Assembly: GCA_013400975.1 (NCBI GenBank)
Contig: WBMZ01000188.1
Coordinates: 107,158 to 171,157 of the forward strand
Direction of reading: 5' to 3'
DNA length: 64,000 nt
Source of the DNA: Atrichornis clamosus
Lineage: Eukaryota; Chordata; Aves; Passeriformes; Menuridae
The first letter of the stretch is position 1. Every line of letters begins with the position of its first letter. The notes under the pieces are model-generated. The model did no database searches and had not been told where the DNA came from. It saw only the letters and a list, made by a program, of their open reading frames with translations. Position numbers and translations under genes: made by a program. Below, piece by piece: positions 13,938-27,200 of the stretch.

Positions 13938-15178
13938 AAAAAGAAAATGATACAGCATTGACAAAAACAAATGGACAATATGTATGCATGTGGTGTTTCC
14001 TTTTAGAATCTCATCGTTTTAAAATTAAAGCCGTATATTTGGATCATTTATTGCCATAAACACTCAAATTCTTTTTAATTGTAAAGAGTCAAGGCTTGGC
14101 CCCTCAAAAATCAAACTAATTCAAGTATGTTTGTTTATTTGTATTACCACAAAAAACAAAACAAAACTTACTACAGTAGGTTTTAAAATAAGATGTAGAA
14201 AAGAGGCTTTCACACAGCGGAAAATCAGAATTTAGATCTTCAGAACAACAGGATTCAATTAGAAAACAATTAGTGATCATTTTTCATTGCTGGATGAGAT
14301 ACTACTCCCATAGGTAGTATCACAGAACTTAAATGAATTCTGTCTACTATGTAAGCACGTGACACAAAAAACTTCAATAAAATCTGCTCAACCCTAAAAG
14401 ACTGAGAGAAGTGTCAGACCAATAATAGCAAACATACATTTAATTTGAAAAGCAAACATTTAATCTTAATATTTTGTAATGTGAATTCTGAAGATTCACA
14501 TTTCTAGGTTGTTTGTCATGTTTCCACCAGGCAGCGGGTTATATGGAAAATAACATCCAAAACATCTGGCACTAGACATACCATGGAGCACTACACAACA
14601 ACCTTTGGGTTTGGAAAGGAGTTTTAAAAATATGCAAGGGACTGCTTGTTCTGTATTCAGAGAGTCCAGAGACACATTGGAGATATTTGTTCCTACAGGA
14701 CTTAATTCTGCTGAAGTTCTCTCCAATATCACCCCTTGCTGGCCATTCCACAGAACGGCAGCAATGTCCATTACACACAAACCCATTTGGCTACCAAGCC
14801 AGAAGAATTACAGCACTCCAACAGCAACCAGCAATGGTTGAGGTGCCTACAAAATGGAGATGGAGCTGGTTAAAAGAAGGGAAGACAGAGGGAGCTGCAA
14901 GAGGCTTCAAGATAAAATGCAATTTGAATAACTCAATATGTTCGTGCATTTTGCTACAACAGTGCAAAAAGAAACATCCTTTCTGTATAATTTAACACAA
15001 AACCTTTTTTTTATGACCAAATTCCTTAATCAAATTACAGCAATCTTGGTGATCCACTTGATTAAAAGAGACTAATAAAATAAAGGAATATCCATCAGAC
15101 TCCGCAAACCCCCTTTAACAGAGCTGGCATTAGCTATAATGAGCCACAGTCATTGTTCAGCTGTGAAGCAGCACTCAC

Positions 15179-15284
15179 CTCCTGAATGGTACTGCTTCCT
15201 GAGAAGTTGAGGTTGTACTCCCGCTGGACTTCTCGATGGGTGACGATCAGCATGAAGGTTTGATTTAATGACTCCTGCAGGGCC
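15179..15284 (-). CDS. FAF1: FAF1 coding exon 7 (start of UBL2)
   Basis: An ATTTCAG acceptor and GTGAGT donor bound 106 bases: one base completing Gly184 and 35 codons (185-219), reading [20 protein letters not shown], then [15 protein letters not shown]. This begins the second ubiquitin-like domain. It ends in phase 0. The next family exon, which continues UBL2, was not found between positions 1 and 15178 on the minus strand. Confidence 0.97.
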
Positions 15285-18200
15285 CTGAAATGGTTGAAAG
15301 AAAAACAAGAAAATCAGGGATAAGCATGTTATAGCTTGTTTTACAGTTGGATGCAAAAACCCCAGGGTACCCTAAACTCTACATGGACAAGTCCAGGCAC
15401 AACATTATCATCTCTCTTTTCACTCTTAAATGTAAGGAAGCATGCTGAGAATGACCAAAGGCCATTCCTGAACTCCTTCCTTAATAAGGTGACTGCAGCC
15501 TTTAAAGCTCTTGTAATGTTAAGTATTTTCAAAATCGAGAGAGTCCCATTATCTTCACAAACATCGAGTGTATTTAGCACTCATAATGCCATTAATAACA
15601 GGCTTGTCAGCATATTGGTAACCAGACAAAATATCAAGCTATGATGCACATTAAGAACTGATGGTAAGCAGAACAAGGCAAAGCATGCTCTCACTTCTCT
15701 AGGGTCACCTGAAGCAGAAACCAAATGGAAATTCTTCCACTTAGTTTCACCCAGAGTGCAAAAACCCAGCTAATGAGAACTGGAAAAGTAACCACAGAAA
15801 AATTTCTCATGTGGGTATTGAACATTTAGAAAAGTTAGTTCTGCTTACATTGTTTTAGATGTACACTACAGAGGTTTTAATCATAAGAAATTTTAAAAAA
15901 CCTTAAGAGACAGTTTAAACAGGCCAATTATATCTTCATGTTATCAAAAACTTAGAGTTTTTTCTGATTTTCCTGATAATAAAATATCTGGATGTTAAAA
16001 AGGCATTCTGCTTGCTTAATTAGATACAAAATTATGCAGCTATCTACTTTTCAAAATAGAAGGCAGGACTTCTATTGTAGACATAGCAATTATGGCTGTG
16101 TACAATCTTACACATGCTACAAAAACTGCATCAACACTGTAGCTTGGACTTCTAAACAATGTTTATGCAGACTTGACCTGTTCAGAGGCACATGAAATTA
16201 AATTGGGCCTATTCAATTCTTTTTTTCCTTCCACATACACTTAAAAGAATGACAGAATGTGTTTTTTTCCTTCACATCTTCACTATTCCATGACACTGCA
16301 ACATGCCATTCCTCTTAGCAGCAAAGGACAAATTCTGAATGCAGATCAGCACAGTTATACCTTACGATACAAGAAGACAAGAAAGACTCCTAAATTATTT
16401 GAGACCTGATTTGTTAGTTTTAATTCCTACTGGAATTACTGATCTGCTGTTTTGCTGCTCAGATGGTAAGGAACTCATACAATACTCACTGGATGCTTTA
16501 CAAGAGATGCACAATTTGCTTGAAAGTCTCAGGGAAATTTACCTTACAAAAATATCTTCACTCAGCAACTTAATTTGGCTCCTGTGACATCTCAATAATC
16601 ACATACTACAAAACAAAACTATGAAGTGCTATTTCTTGTGTTTTATGGTTCTGCAATATGGGAAATAAATATAACTCATTGTCAATGCTAAGTATGATCA
16701 TGTGCATGAGAGACACTACAAACATAACTGGAATCATCTAAGATGAACATGAAGTTTTCTGCACTTTCACAATATCTCCTAACAAAAGGCCTAAAAAAAT
16801 GTTAAGTACTTAATAGTCCTCCAGAAGGGGACAAATAAGACAGTAGTCCTGAAAAGTTGCATGCCTATTTTCAAAGATAATTTTAATTTGATTGTTAATA
16901 AGTTTCGCATCGCCATAACCATCTTTTCTGTTGGCAAATGCTCAGTAGCAACTAAAATATCCTGCTGTGCTTTTTCAGATTCTGATTTTTTATTTGTTTT
17001 CAGCAAATACTGGAAGCAAATTACATATTTAATTGCTCTGAAAACATTAATTACAGCATATGTGAATGGCTCTGGATTCCATACAGACTCACACAAGGTT
17101 CTGTTATAGCTAATTTTGACTCTATCTGAAAATCTGTAGATGCTAAGTTATAACATGACTCATGTTTTCATTCTGTAATTGATGTAAACATAGAAGGAAA
17201 CAGGCCAGTTTGATCAAACCCTCAGTCTCTCCAGTTATGCATGATATACACACTTCAGTACAACTCAAAATACAGCTTGCTAATAAAAAGCATCTACTTA
17301 TAGGAAAAGTTTTCCACTTGTGATAGCAGGAAGTATTTAGAAAAGGAAAAAATACTCTTCAAACAAATTTAAATGAAGTGCCTAAAAATTAAAAGCCTTA
17401 ATTTTTGAAGTAACTAACAATTTTGACACCTCTACTTTTGGGATTTCTAAGCAACACGAGCTGGATGTTGTTAACAAGCAAATTCTCAGCACATATTCAT
17501 CGACAAACAGAGTGAAAGAAGAGGATGAAAATTAAGCTGGCTAAAAAAAACCCTGAAAAAAGTTGAGGAAAAACTGGGTTTGAAAGTGTAAGCAAACATA
17601 GTGCATGGCTAATAGTTCACTTTTTCTTCAGAAAAATAACGCAAGGAGGAACATTACTTCTGCTTACACAGAAATGCACTGGTCAACTGCTCCAGTCCTT
17701 TGAGCTCCTACATCAAAACCTCACATGGTCTGACAGCTGTAAGTCTTGGACCACGTCCACTGGAAAGTCAGAGGGAGGTGGCATTGATGGCACATCCACT
17801 GGGTCGTTGATGACAGTGTTGGTACCCACCCTCCTCTGTGGGATGGGAGCGATGTGAACACACAGCCACTGATGTCTGGCCCTCCCATACTCATTTCCTT
17901 CAGCAAGGGGGGTTGTAGATTACCCAAAATTACTTGTGCCAAAATATATCTTGTCCAAAATTGTATTCCAGCCATTAAGGTGATGATAAATTTCACAAGA
18001 TAAAAGTATTTAAAGGAAACTGCTCACTGACAGCAAGCTGAAGGCTATTTTTATTTCTTTTTAGGTCCACACAAGTGTACTAAGAAGATTGACTTTGAAT
18101 ACAATGCACATTTCAAAAGCTTAGGCTTCAGTGTTTGCAGCTATTTAATTTTGCTACAAATCTTATTAGTTGACTACAATCTTCCAAATAAAATAGTTGC

Positions 18201-21200
18201 ATTAATAGGGAAAAAAAAAAATCAGGGTCAAACTCTAGGTCCCTTTAAAGTCAAGACAGATTTTCTTTTTTTCTTTTTTCTTCTTTTTTTCTTTGTTGCC
18301 ATCAATGCTAAGAGAATTCAATTAATCTGAGAATTAATTAGTGGGAAAAGAAAACCAAATTCTAGAAACAGGACTAAAGTAGGCCACTCTTGCCAGTGCC
18401 ATTTTCCCCCTACTGCAAGCCCCAGCTTTCAAAAGCATTTTCCGAGAGGTGATATACTGCCATTGCAACTTTTTTACCTCAGCTGAATGACTATGTGCTC
18501 ATTATTCAGCACAGGAGGCAAGGGAACCTGTATTTTTGGGCACCAAACCTCCATTTGAGGTACTCCGCCTACACCCAAAAAAGCAGTTCAAGAACAGACA
18601 AAAGAAGATAGACCTGAGCACAGTCACTGCTCTGACCAGTTCTGGCAAGAGACTTGGACATATAAAACAGATTGGTTCTATCTACTGTTAAGTTATTGCC
18701 TTAATGCTTTGATTTTTGATATGATACTTTGCTTTTTAATAGCATTTTTCTTTGAAAATTTAGAAATTTTTAAAACGATGACACTGAAAGTAAATCCTTA
18801 ATCAATGATATGTAAACGCTTCCTTTCATTTCAGTTTTTATGAAATATACTCCCATTAGGCAATATCTTTCTCAGTCACAGGGAGATTTCCCCCAAAATC
18901 TCTGATTTTTTATACAAACAGGTATGACACAAGGTAATTAACATTTCCATTTTAAACTTACAGATTTATACAAGCTCATGTCAACAGAAGTCCAAATTTA
19001 CTGTAATTACAGATTATTTACATTAAAACAAAATAAGAAATCAGTATGTAAATGTAATGTTTGTTGTAGCTAATGCAGCAGGAGGTGGTAGATTAGGTTC
19101 AAACAGCAATCAGTTAGCAAATCTGGCTAACATGTAAATGAGCAGAAGCCCTTTTGTTTACATTCTATTGCATTTTAAACTTCAGGATTTTTAAACTGTC
19201 TCATGAACAGATGTGAAAATAAAACATTAATCTTACCATTCTTATGCAAGCTTTCAAAGTAACTAAAGCAAGGCACTGCTCCTGTCCAGTTAAGCAGACA
19301 GGACCAATAATTGGTGATGCAGGTTACCTCGCTCTTAATTAACACTCTGCTACAGTTGATAACATAACACAAGACACTGCACCACCACCACCACTGCTCT
19401 GCAACCATCTAAAACACAGGCACTCAGCAATATATGGACCTACTGCTTCAAAGATGGGGGCTGTGGGGTGTTTTTTGCTATCCACACAGATGACTACACT
19501 TGTTAAATAAGTTACAGTCACTTAGCAAAACTGCATTATTTATAATAATCTCCAAGGTATGCACCTGGGCACTTAATGGCTTTCAAATTTGCAATGATTC
19601 ATCAGTATAATAAAGTATCTTTGACTTTCAGCTATTTAGCAAGGAAAGTATAAATATAAAATACACTCTATCCATTAAAATGACAACAGTAACAAGTACT
19701 GATAAAAAGATCAGATCTCCCAGAACATAAAGGGTAGAAAGGAGAGAGGATCTGGATGACCCAGCTCCATGGCCAGACTCCCATGCCCATGCTTTTGATG
19801 CTTCCCTCTTGCATTCTCCTAAACCTATTTCCTGAGCTGGGTATTGTCAGCTTTCAAGAAGCATCCAAGGCATTAAGGGGAAGGAATTGCACGCTGAGGA
19901 AGTGATTAATCTAATCTGACAAAACTGGTGCAAGGGATCTCTCCCCTTGGACAATTAAATGATGGACATTCTTTGGCACCTTTCCTTTTAAGACTGCTTT
20001 CCAAGGGAAATCATGTTCTTCTCCACCCACCTGTCCCACCTGGTAACTTTTGAACATAGTCACTTGTTTTAAGGATGTCTGATAGTGTTAGAAAGGTCTC
20101 AAAGATTGGGTATAAATCAACAGCCAGGTGGAGAAAGGGAACCCAAACTACCACCCATCTCAGAAAAAGGCTGCAGTAAAAGTACAGTATTTTACACTCA
20201 TCCAACTGACCTCTGGCCAACCATCTCAGAACTACACACAGCACATGACTTCTCCTTTTCTTTGATACTACCTGACTGCCAGCTGGAGAGCAGAGGCAGA
20301 ACAGCCTAATACTTCATGCAAGGGAAAAGATATTATATAGGTGCTACAAAATACACAAGAAGGACTGAAGGCAGCATCAGAGGTACGTGAGGTCATGGGA
20401 GGCATTGAGGGAGAAGGCTGAGTTACTGCAGCTCCTGGGATGAGGCAGGAATTCACTAGAAATCAGATTTCATTACCTCCACAACTCACAGAACACGTAG
20501 TATTGTTCTTGATATCATGCATGGATAAGTATGGCTTTGCCAGCTGAAATTGTGGAAGCAAGGTAGAACTGTACAGGTGGTATTTGACATTTAAATTTAA
20601 TCTTTACACCTCAATTTACTAGCATGCAGTAGTAATTCACTGGGTTTCTCTTACCTATGAAAGCTTTAGATAGGCCACTGATGAACAAAGACACCCTAGG
20701 AGATTTTTGTTTGTTTAAACTGCAGGATCACTTTGCCATTACATTTAGATGCTGGTTTTAAGTCAGTTCTGGGTTAAGCCCATTCCGTCTGTCACAATAA
20801 ACTTCAATGCCTACGTACCAGTATGATGGAAAAGGATGTTTCACACACTGTTCACTCAGCATAAAGAACAGGCACAAATTGGAGTTTATAGAGCTGAGGC
20901 CAGACTGTTCCTTTTAAGAAGGGCATATAGATAAAATATCACATACTGGAATCTCGAGCTTTTCAAATATCACTTTCAGGAGATATTCAAATCAAGACTA
21001 TTTATCTCTAGTTCAAAACAGAAGGCATTTGAAGAAAACAACAGATGAACTTACAGAGCAAGAGGCAAAGTTCCTTAACATCCATTAATAATAGATGTGA
21101 GCACGATGCTTTTAAAAATGGTGGGTAACAAACTAATCTGAATAATAACTGACCTAACAGTAGGCAGTAAACAGTGTAACTGGGTTTGGTACATTGCTTC

Positions 21201-24200
21201 AATTAGATGTGTTTTGATCTGCATTGATGCTTTAATTGGAGGCAAGCCTCCCCTTTCATCTAGAATTTATGACTTCAGGGAGATGATCTAGCCTTCAAAT
21301 TATCCGTGTTTAAATAGCCACTAATTAGTCATCGTTTTCTATCCCAAAGCTACCAACTTTTATCTTAAAAATATCCAGAACTAATCTCCACTATGAAACA
21401 AATATAAACTATAAAAGGTAACAACTACTTTGATTTTACTATCAAGTGAAGTTCTTTAAAACTATTAATCCAATAAAAAAGGCTAAGAACTGTTTTTAAA
21501 CAGTTTGTTGTTATATACTTTACTGCAGTTGCAATAAACAACACTCTTCAGACCCCAGTTTTCTCTCCAGATTCGAACACATTCAAACTAAAATATACAG
21601 CAGTACCTGGGTAGAAAATTTTGAAACTGAAAATGGAAACAATTAGCAGCTATAGTGTTTTTTCACTGTTCTTCAAATAGCTGCTAAAGTACAATGGCTT
21701 ACTGTGTTCACACACAACTACAGCTCCTGCTTGCACATACAGAGCACATGCAGTTCATGTGCAGCTCTCCACTCCCGTTCCAGTGCCACTATTCCCTCTC
21801 TTAATGCTCCTTTATCATTTTTGTAATTCATATCAGTATTCTTATTTCCTCCACAGACTACATGATAATGTGCACAAGTAGCTTTTAGTAATACGTGAAG
21901 TAGTTCTAGTCATTAGGAAACCAGTTATTAATTTCTATTGATTCTCAAATAATTCCTGTCACCAGTAATACGACTGCACTCGTAGAACATCCTCCTATTG
22001 CCTACAAGGGCAGAAAGCCAACTGCCCCTTCGGAGAACCTGAAATTCATTCAGTTTGCCCAGTTCCAAGCACACCCCTCACTCCCTGGCTTGGCTGGTCT
22101 GCAGCAGCTCCCTTCCCAGGCTCAATTCCTGTGCACCCTCTAGCGGCTACCGGGTAGAATTCCCATTTTCCTGGGAAGAGCACATACAGGGCTGTCTTTG
22201 GGACAGGGAAGGGCAGGGAGGAAAACAAACCTACATCATTGCTAATTAGTTTATAAGAGCATTTTACAAACTTGATGATTCTGTGACATACAAACACTCA
22301 CTGTTTACTTCTTGAGTGTTCAAGTCAGTAATAAGAGATACTCTGCTTAATTAAAGGAAATTAATTATTCAGCCTACCTACATATATTTTAAAAGTAATG
22401 ATAAAATAAAATAATGTAACAAGCATTTCAGAAAGATAATTCTGATCTGCTGGGAATGATTTATTCAGAATTATAAGATGAATTAAATGGACCAATATAA
22501 TGCAGCAACTTATGCAAGGCCAGCTCTCATTTCCACAGGGACTGGACTTCTGTTAAAGTCATCATATCTGGGAGATGTAAAATTCTGTATGCACCTAAGA
22601 GGTTCGTGTACCCCACCAAGGTTTTAAAAACCTCAACAACCTTCTTTTCAACAACAAGGTGCTGAGGTAGTTCATCCCAACACTTAGTTGAGCAGTGAAA
22701 ACACTTTGTATTTACTGACTTCTGATCCCTGCAAATATACATGTGGCTTCATAAAAATCACAAAAAACCCCAAGCCATACAAATAGAATTTATGTCCAAA
22801 AGACTTACCCAGAATGACTTGAAGAAGGAGGAGGCAGGTCAGGTGTTAGAACATAAAGACTATTATTTTTTGGCAAGTGTAGACTTTTTAAAACAGTCTG
22901 AGGGGAGAAAAATCATTATAAATATAAAACATTCACCAATTCTGCCATATTATTTTATTTTTTTAATTACTGGTACTTATTTACAATAGCACCAAATATT
23001 TTGTTTCAAGATACACTTACTATTACCTCATAACATAATTTTTGTAGGTGGGCCACATTAAATATAAAACCAACACAAACTAAAGTGATTTGTCCTGATT
23101 TCTTTTTGCAATGTTTTAGATTCAGAGTTCTTTGTGCGCCACCCAAGACATCTGACACTGTTTGAAACTCACAATTCTTGCATTGTAATCCCCACCCACA
23201 GATGCTCAGTTTGAAACTCTGAATTCAGTTAACTGAAAACTCAGTTGAAAACTTACACTATCATCTACATCTCCAGTCTTCCAACCTTTTAACAGCATTT
23301 TAGATGCAGGAATCTGAAGTTCATTTTCTAGAATATGTTTGATATCTCCTAAAGAGAAAAACAAAGGAAATATATAAAATATACACACTAACTGCTTTAT
23401 TTCAAACAGTACGGAGCTGTAATTAAAAATCGAGAGCAAGGAAAAATTTACTACGAAAAGCACTTTAGTCTAGTTGCCGTTGTAACATACACCTCAAACA
23501 GTAAAGGACAAGGGAAGCTTAAAAAAAAAAAAAATCACAAAGCATGAATGATTGGAAAATCACATGAGGATTTGATGATTTGGATATATATTTGGGCAAT
23601 TCTTACACTGCATATCTTAGACACACATACTTGCAGCTCTGTGCTGTCTGGAGCACCAGACTTTGCCAGCAACAAAAAGGGTGCATATTTTTGGTACCAA
23701 ATTACAGTGTCAATAGTCTAGTGCTGACCCAAAGAACTGGACTGTTCATAGAATTTGACCGCTCTGACACCTTTTTCAATGTTTTGTACATTTTGATGCT
23801 CTCCTCTCCCTGTAGTTATTACAGTCATAAAATAGTTCAGGCTGGAAGGCACCTCAGGAGCTCATCTGGCCCAAGCCCAACTCAAAGGTCTTATTAAACC
23901 ACTTTAGTCAAGGATTTGTCCAGTTGACTCTTGAACATGTCTATGGATGGAAGTCTGACAACTTTTCTGGCCAACCTGTTCCAGTATTTCACTACCCTCC
24001 GAAGAAAAAAAATCTTTTTCTTTATTGTGAATTTTCGATGTTGCAGATTGTGTCTATTGCTTCTCATTATCATGCACCTCCAAGGCAAGTCTGGCTCCAT
24101 CTTCTCTGTCCTCCAGCAGGCAGTTGCAGACAGAGGCAAGGTCTGTGCCCTCTCCCCTTTTCCTCCTCAGGCTGAACAAATCTCCTTCTCTGTGCCTCTC

Positions 24201-27200
24201 CTCCTGTTAGCCCAGAGCTCCAGACCCCTGACAGGACTTACTGCACAATGTCAACATCTTTCTTGTACAGGGGACCTCAAAACTCAGCACAGTGCTCCAG
24301 ATGCAGCCTGGCAAGTGCTGAATAGAGGGTAATAATTATTTCTGTGGATCCACTGGCTACACTCTTGCCAACAAAGCCTGAGACATGGCTGGTCTCTCCA
24401 CTGCAAAAGTTCACTGCTGATGCAGCCTACATCCCTTTTATTTTTAAGTTGTTTTCTAGCCCATCAGCCTTCAGCCAGATATCAGGTGGGGATAAGATGG
24501 AGTTATCCTATCCCAGATGCAGGACTTTGTGTTCTTGGAACTTCACAAGGCTCCTGTCAGCCCATTTCTCCAGGCTGTCCAGGACCCTCTAAACAGCAGC
24601 CTTGCCCTCCAGAATATCAGCCTCTTTCTCTGACCACATTTATTTTGATCAGTTTTTAATGCAGTTATTAACAATATGACTAGAAAAATACAACAACAGA
24701 GTAGATCAAAGGCCTTACTAAAGACACAGTGACATCCACCATTCTCCTCTTATTCACAGAGCCAGTCATCAAATTGTAAAAGGCAAATAATGCTGACACA
24801 ATTTGCCTTTAGTAAATCCATGCTGGCTGTTCCAAATCACCTTCTTTTCTCTCCTATGCTCAAAAAGTGCTTCCAGAAAGATTTTCTCCATAATCTTCCC
24901 CCAGAGCAAGTTCAGTAATCACCACTGAACAGCAGGTTCACGTTCTCCTTAGCCTTTCTTGTCATGCTGATTTGCTTACAGAAACCCTTCTAACCCCTCA
25001 GTGGTTTCAGCTTCACCTGAGCTTTGGTCTTCCTAGCTCTAAACCTGCACATCTTTGTGTTCCTCCTGGGTAGCCCATCATTACTTTCCATCTTTGGGTA
25101 CTTTCTTTTTGCCTTTAGCTCAGTCAGAAACGCTTTTTTCTTCTGTGCTGGCCTTCTGCCATGCTTGCTCCTCTTACATGTTGGAAGGAACTGTTCCTGT
25201 GCTTTGAATAGGATGTCCTTGAAGATCAACCATCTCTTTAGGGCCCCTTTGCCCTCCTGGGCAGCCTCTCACAGGATCCTGCCAAGTAGATCCCCAAAAA
25301 AGCAAAAAAATATTCTTTCCTCAACTCCACAGCTGAAATTGTAAAATTAGCCTTGCTCACTTCTCTCAGGACCTTAAACACAAGGCTGCCCTCAGTCTTT
25401 ATATCCCAAGATATACACAAAAGTTCCACAGGAACTGTCTTCTGCCCTACAGTTTTCAGGTAAAAGTCATTAAGAAGTTATAATAAAAGAAAAATCAAAG
25501 TAGTACGGCTGCAAAATTCTGATCTGATCGGATTTTTATGTCTAATTTCCACGGATGCAACTTAATACAAAGGAAAACATGGAACACCCATCAATAATTC
25601 AAACTAATCACCGCGAGGTGGCGCCAGCCAACACCAAATCCATTGCTGAAAAGACAAATAAGGATCACAAGTTTCAATTTCCAAATTTCATCCCAGAAAA
25701 AAAGGCTGCAGCAAGGAAAATCGCTTTGATCAACTATTTCGTCATGTAGTTCCTTATATGGATCTGTATAAGCTCTTCACTAAAAATAAAAAATTTTAAA
25801 GATACTCTTCTCCTTAGCAAAAGTAAATTAAACTCAACAGTTTGGGGAATGTAAAAAATAACATGCTCTGCAACACTAACAATAGCATACTTCTAACATG
25901 CTGTTATAAATCCATCAGTTTTAGGATAAAGACAATAAAATTAATATAATATATCTTAATTTGAATGAAAGAGTCAAATAAGAATTGAACAAAGAAGAAC
26001 GCAATGATGCTCTTCATACCAGGAAGAATTCCTCTAGTCTTGTCACTAATCCTGTGCAGAAAGAGATGCCATACAGATTCAAAGAGGAAATGCCAAGATC
26101 ATCCACTTATTAATAGCTTGCATCTACACTAATCCTACCCCAAATTACATTTTCATGTGTCAACTTAATCATTAATCTCCATTTTGTTTCTGAAGCAAGT
26201 TCATAAGAAAATTAGATTTCAAAATAAATATTTGATAGATCACTAACCTTTACCATGGATTAGTGAAATTTTGCTTTTTTAAAGCTGCAAAGAGATTTGA
26301 AAATGGTTAGTAGCTGTGGAGGCAGCATTTTCGGGGCGATTTTTTTTCTCTTTGAGGGGTTTTGTTTTGCTTTGCATTAGGACTTGGATTTTCGGGGTTG
26401 AATCTTTTTAGTTTGTTTTTAATAGTTTTACGACAGCAGTTTTCATTTCATTTTTACAGATCCTTACCAACTGTGGAGCTGTCTTCAAGTACTACATCCA
26501 CATTTCTGTCTCTGTACTCAACCCTGAAGTCGAGCATTCGAGGCTGTCTTTCCACTATTTGTCTAGATGGCACTACGTGGCGAAATGCTGAGGATGAGGA
26601 AGGAGTTGAAGAAGCTGCTGTAGAATGACTGGTGGGGCCATAGGCTGGTCCATGCAAAGTCTCTACACCGTACTCACTGAAAGATAAGCAGAGAGGATGA
26701 TTTAAACAGAACAGCTTGATGTGTCTAAATAGAAGGTAGCAAAGCTAAATGACAGTGTTAGTCATTTACTCTGGTCTACAGAACACCTCTTGAATTACTA
26801 CCGTCATATCTGAAAATGCTGCTTATTAAACATCAAAAAATAATTTCTGTATCAGCAATATTAGCATTTCAGGGCTCAGAAGTGCTATAGGTGGTCAGCA
26901 TTGATGGCAAACAAGCATTTAAAATTCACTATATAATTAATACCAGAATTATCTTGAGAAGGATTATTTCCTGTTCTAGGAGTGCTGTGGCCATATAAAA
27001 ATTGGCACCATGGCAACGACCAGCTTGCTCCATCACTGGGCTAGTATCCAGTGGAAATGAGAATAAGAAACACAGCTTAAAATTCTGCATGCAGAATTGG
27101 TATTTTCCAACACCAAATTAGTGAAAAACAAGCCAGATACAAAAACCTACGTATACATAAGGTACATAAATTAAAATAATGAGGTATATATGGTGAAAAA

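Larger units (their letters stand above)
1..15178 (-). other. FAF1: FAF1 intron 7, 5' part (continues beyond window)
   Basis: It begins with a GTGAGT donor at 15178 and runs off the left end. The following family exon should start in phase 0 with a V-K-R-type segment of UBL2; I looked for it on the minus strand and did not find it. Contents: AT-rich sequence, a GC-rich patch at about 310-460, a plus-strand near-open segment at 5432-6013, and small tandem duplications at 1055-1097 and 13905-13937. Confidence 0.8.
15285..22808 (-). other. FAF1: FAF1 intron 6 (7.5 kb)
   Basis: A GTAAGT donor and ATTTCAG acceptor bound it. A short LINE-like protein remnant lies just downstream of exon 6 (about 22590-22710) and a pyrimidine tract at 18261-18294. 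I see no further exon or RNA gene. Confidence 0.9.

Noticed and set aside
14496..14786. 96-codon minus-strand frame containing VLWNG, considered as the next UBL2 exon
   Set aside because: Beyond a few residues it does not follow the family sequence, and the phases and splice sites do not fit.
19081..19120. EPNLPPP on the minus strand, resembling the FAF1 TPDLPPP segment
   Set aside because: The upstream sequence does not match [12 protein letters not shown]. The true exon was found at 22809-22897 with correct phases.
23580..25344. Several plus-strand frames of 74-133 codons
   Set aside because: They are antisense readings of the minus-strand CR1 element or run across its edge.
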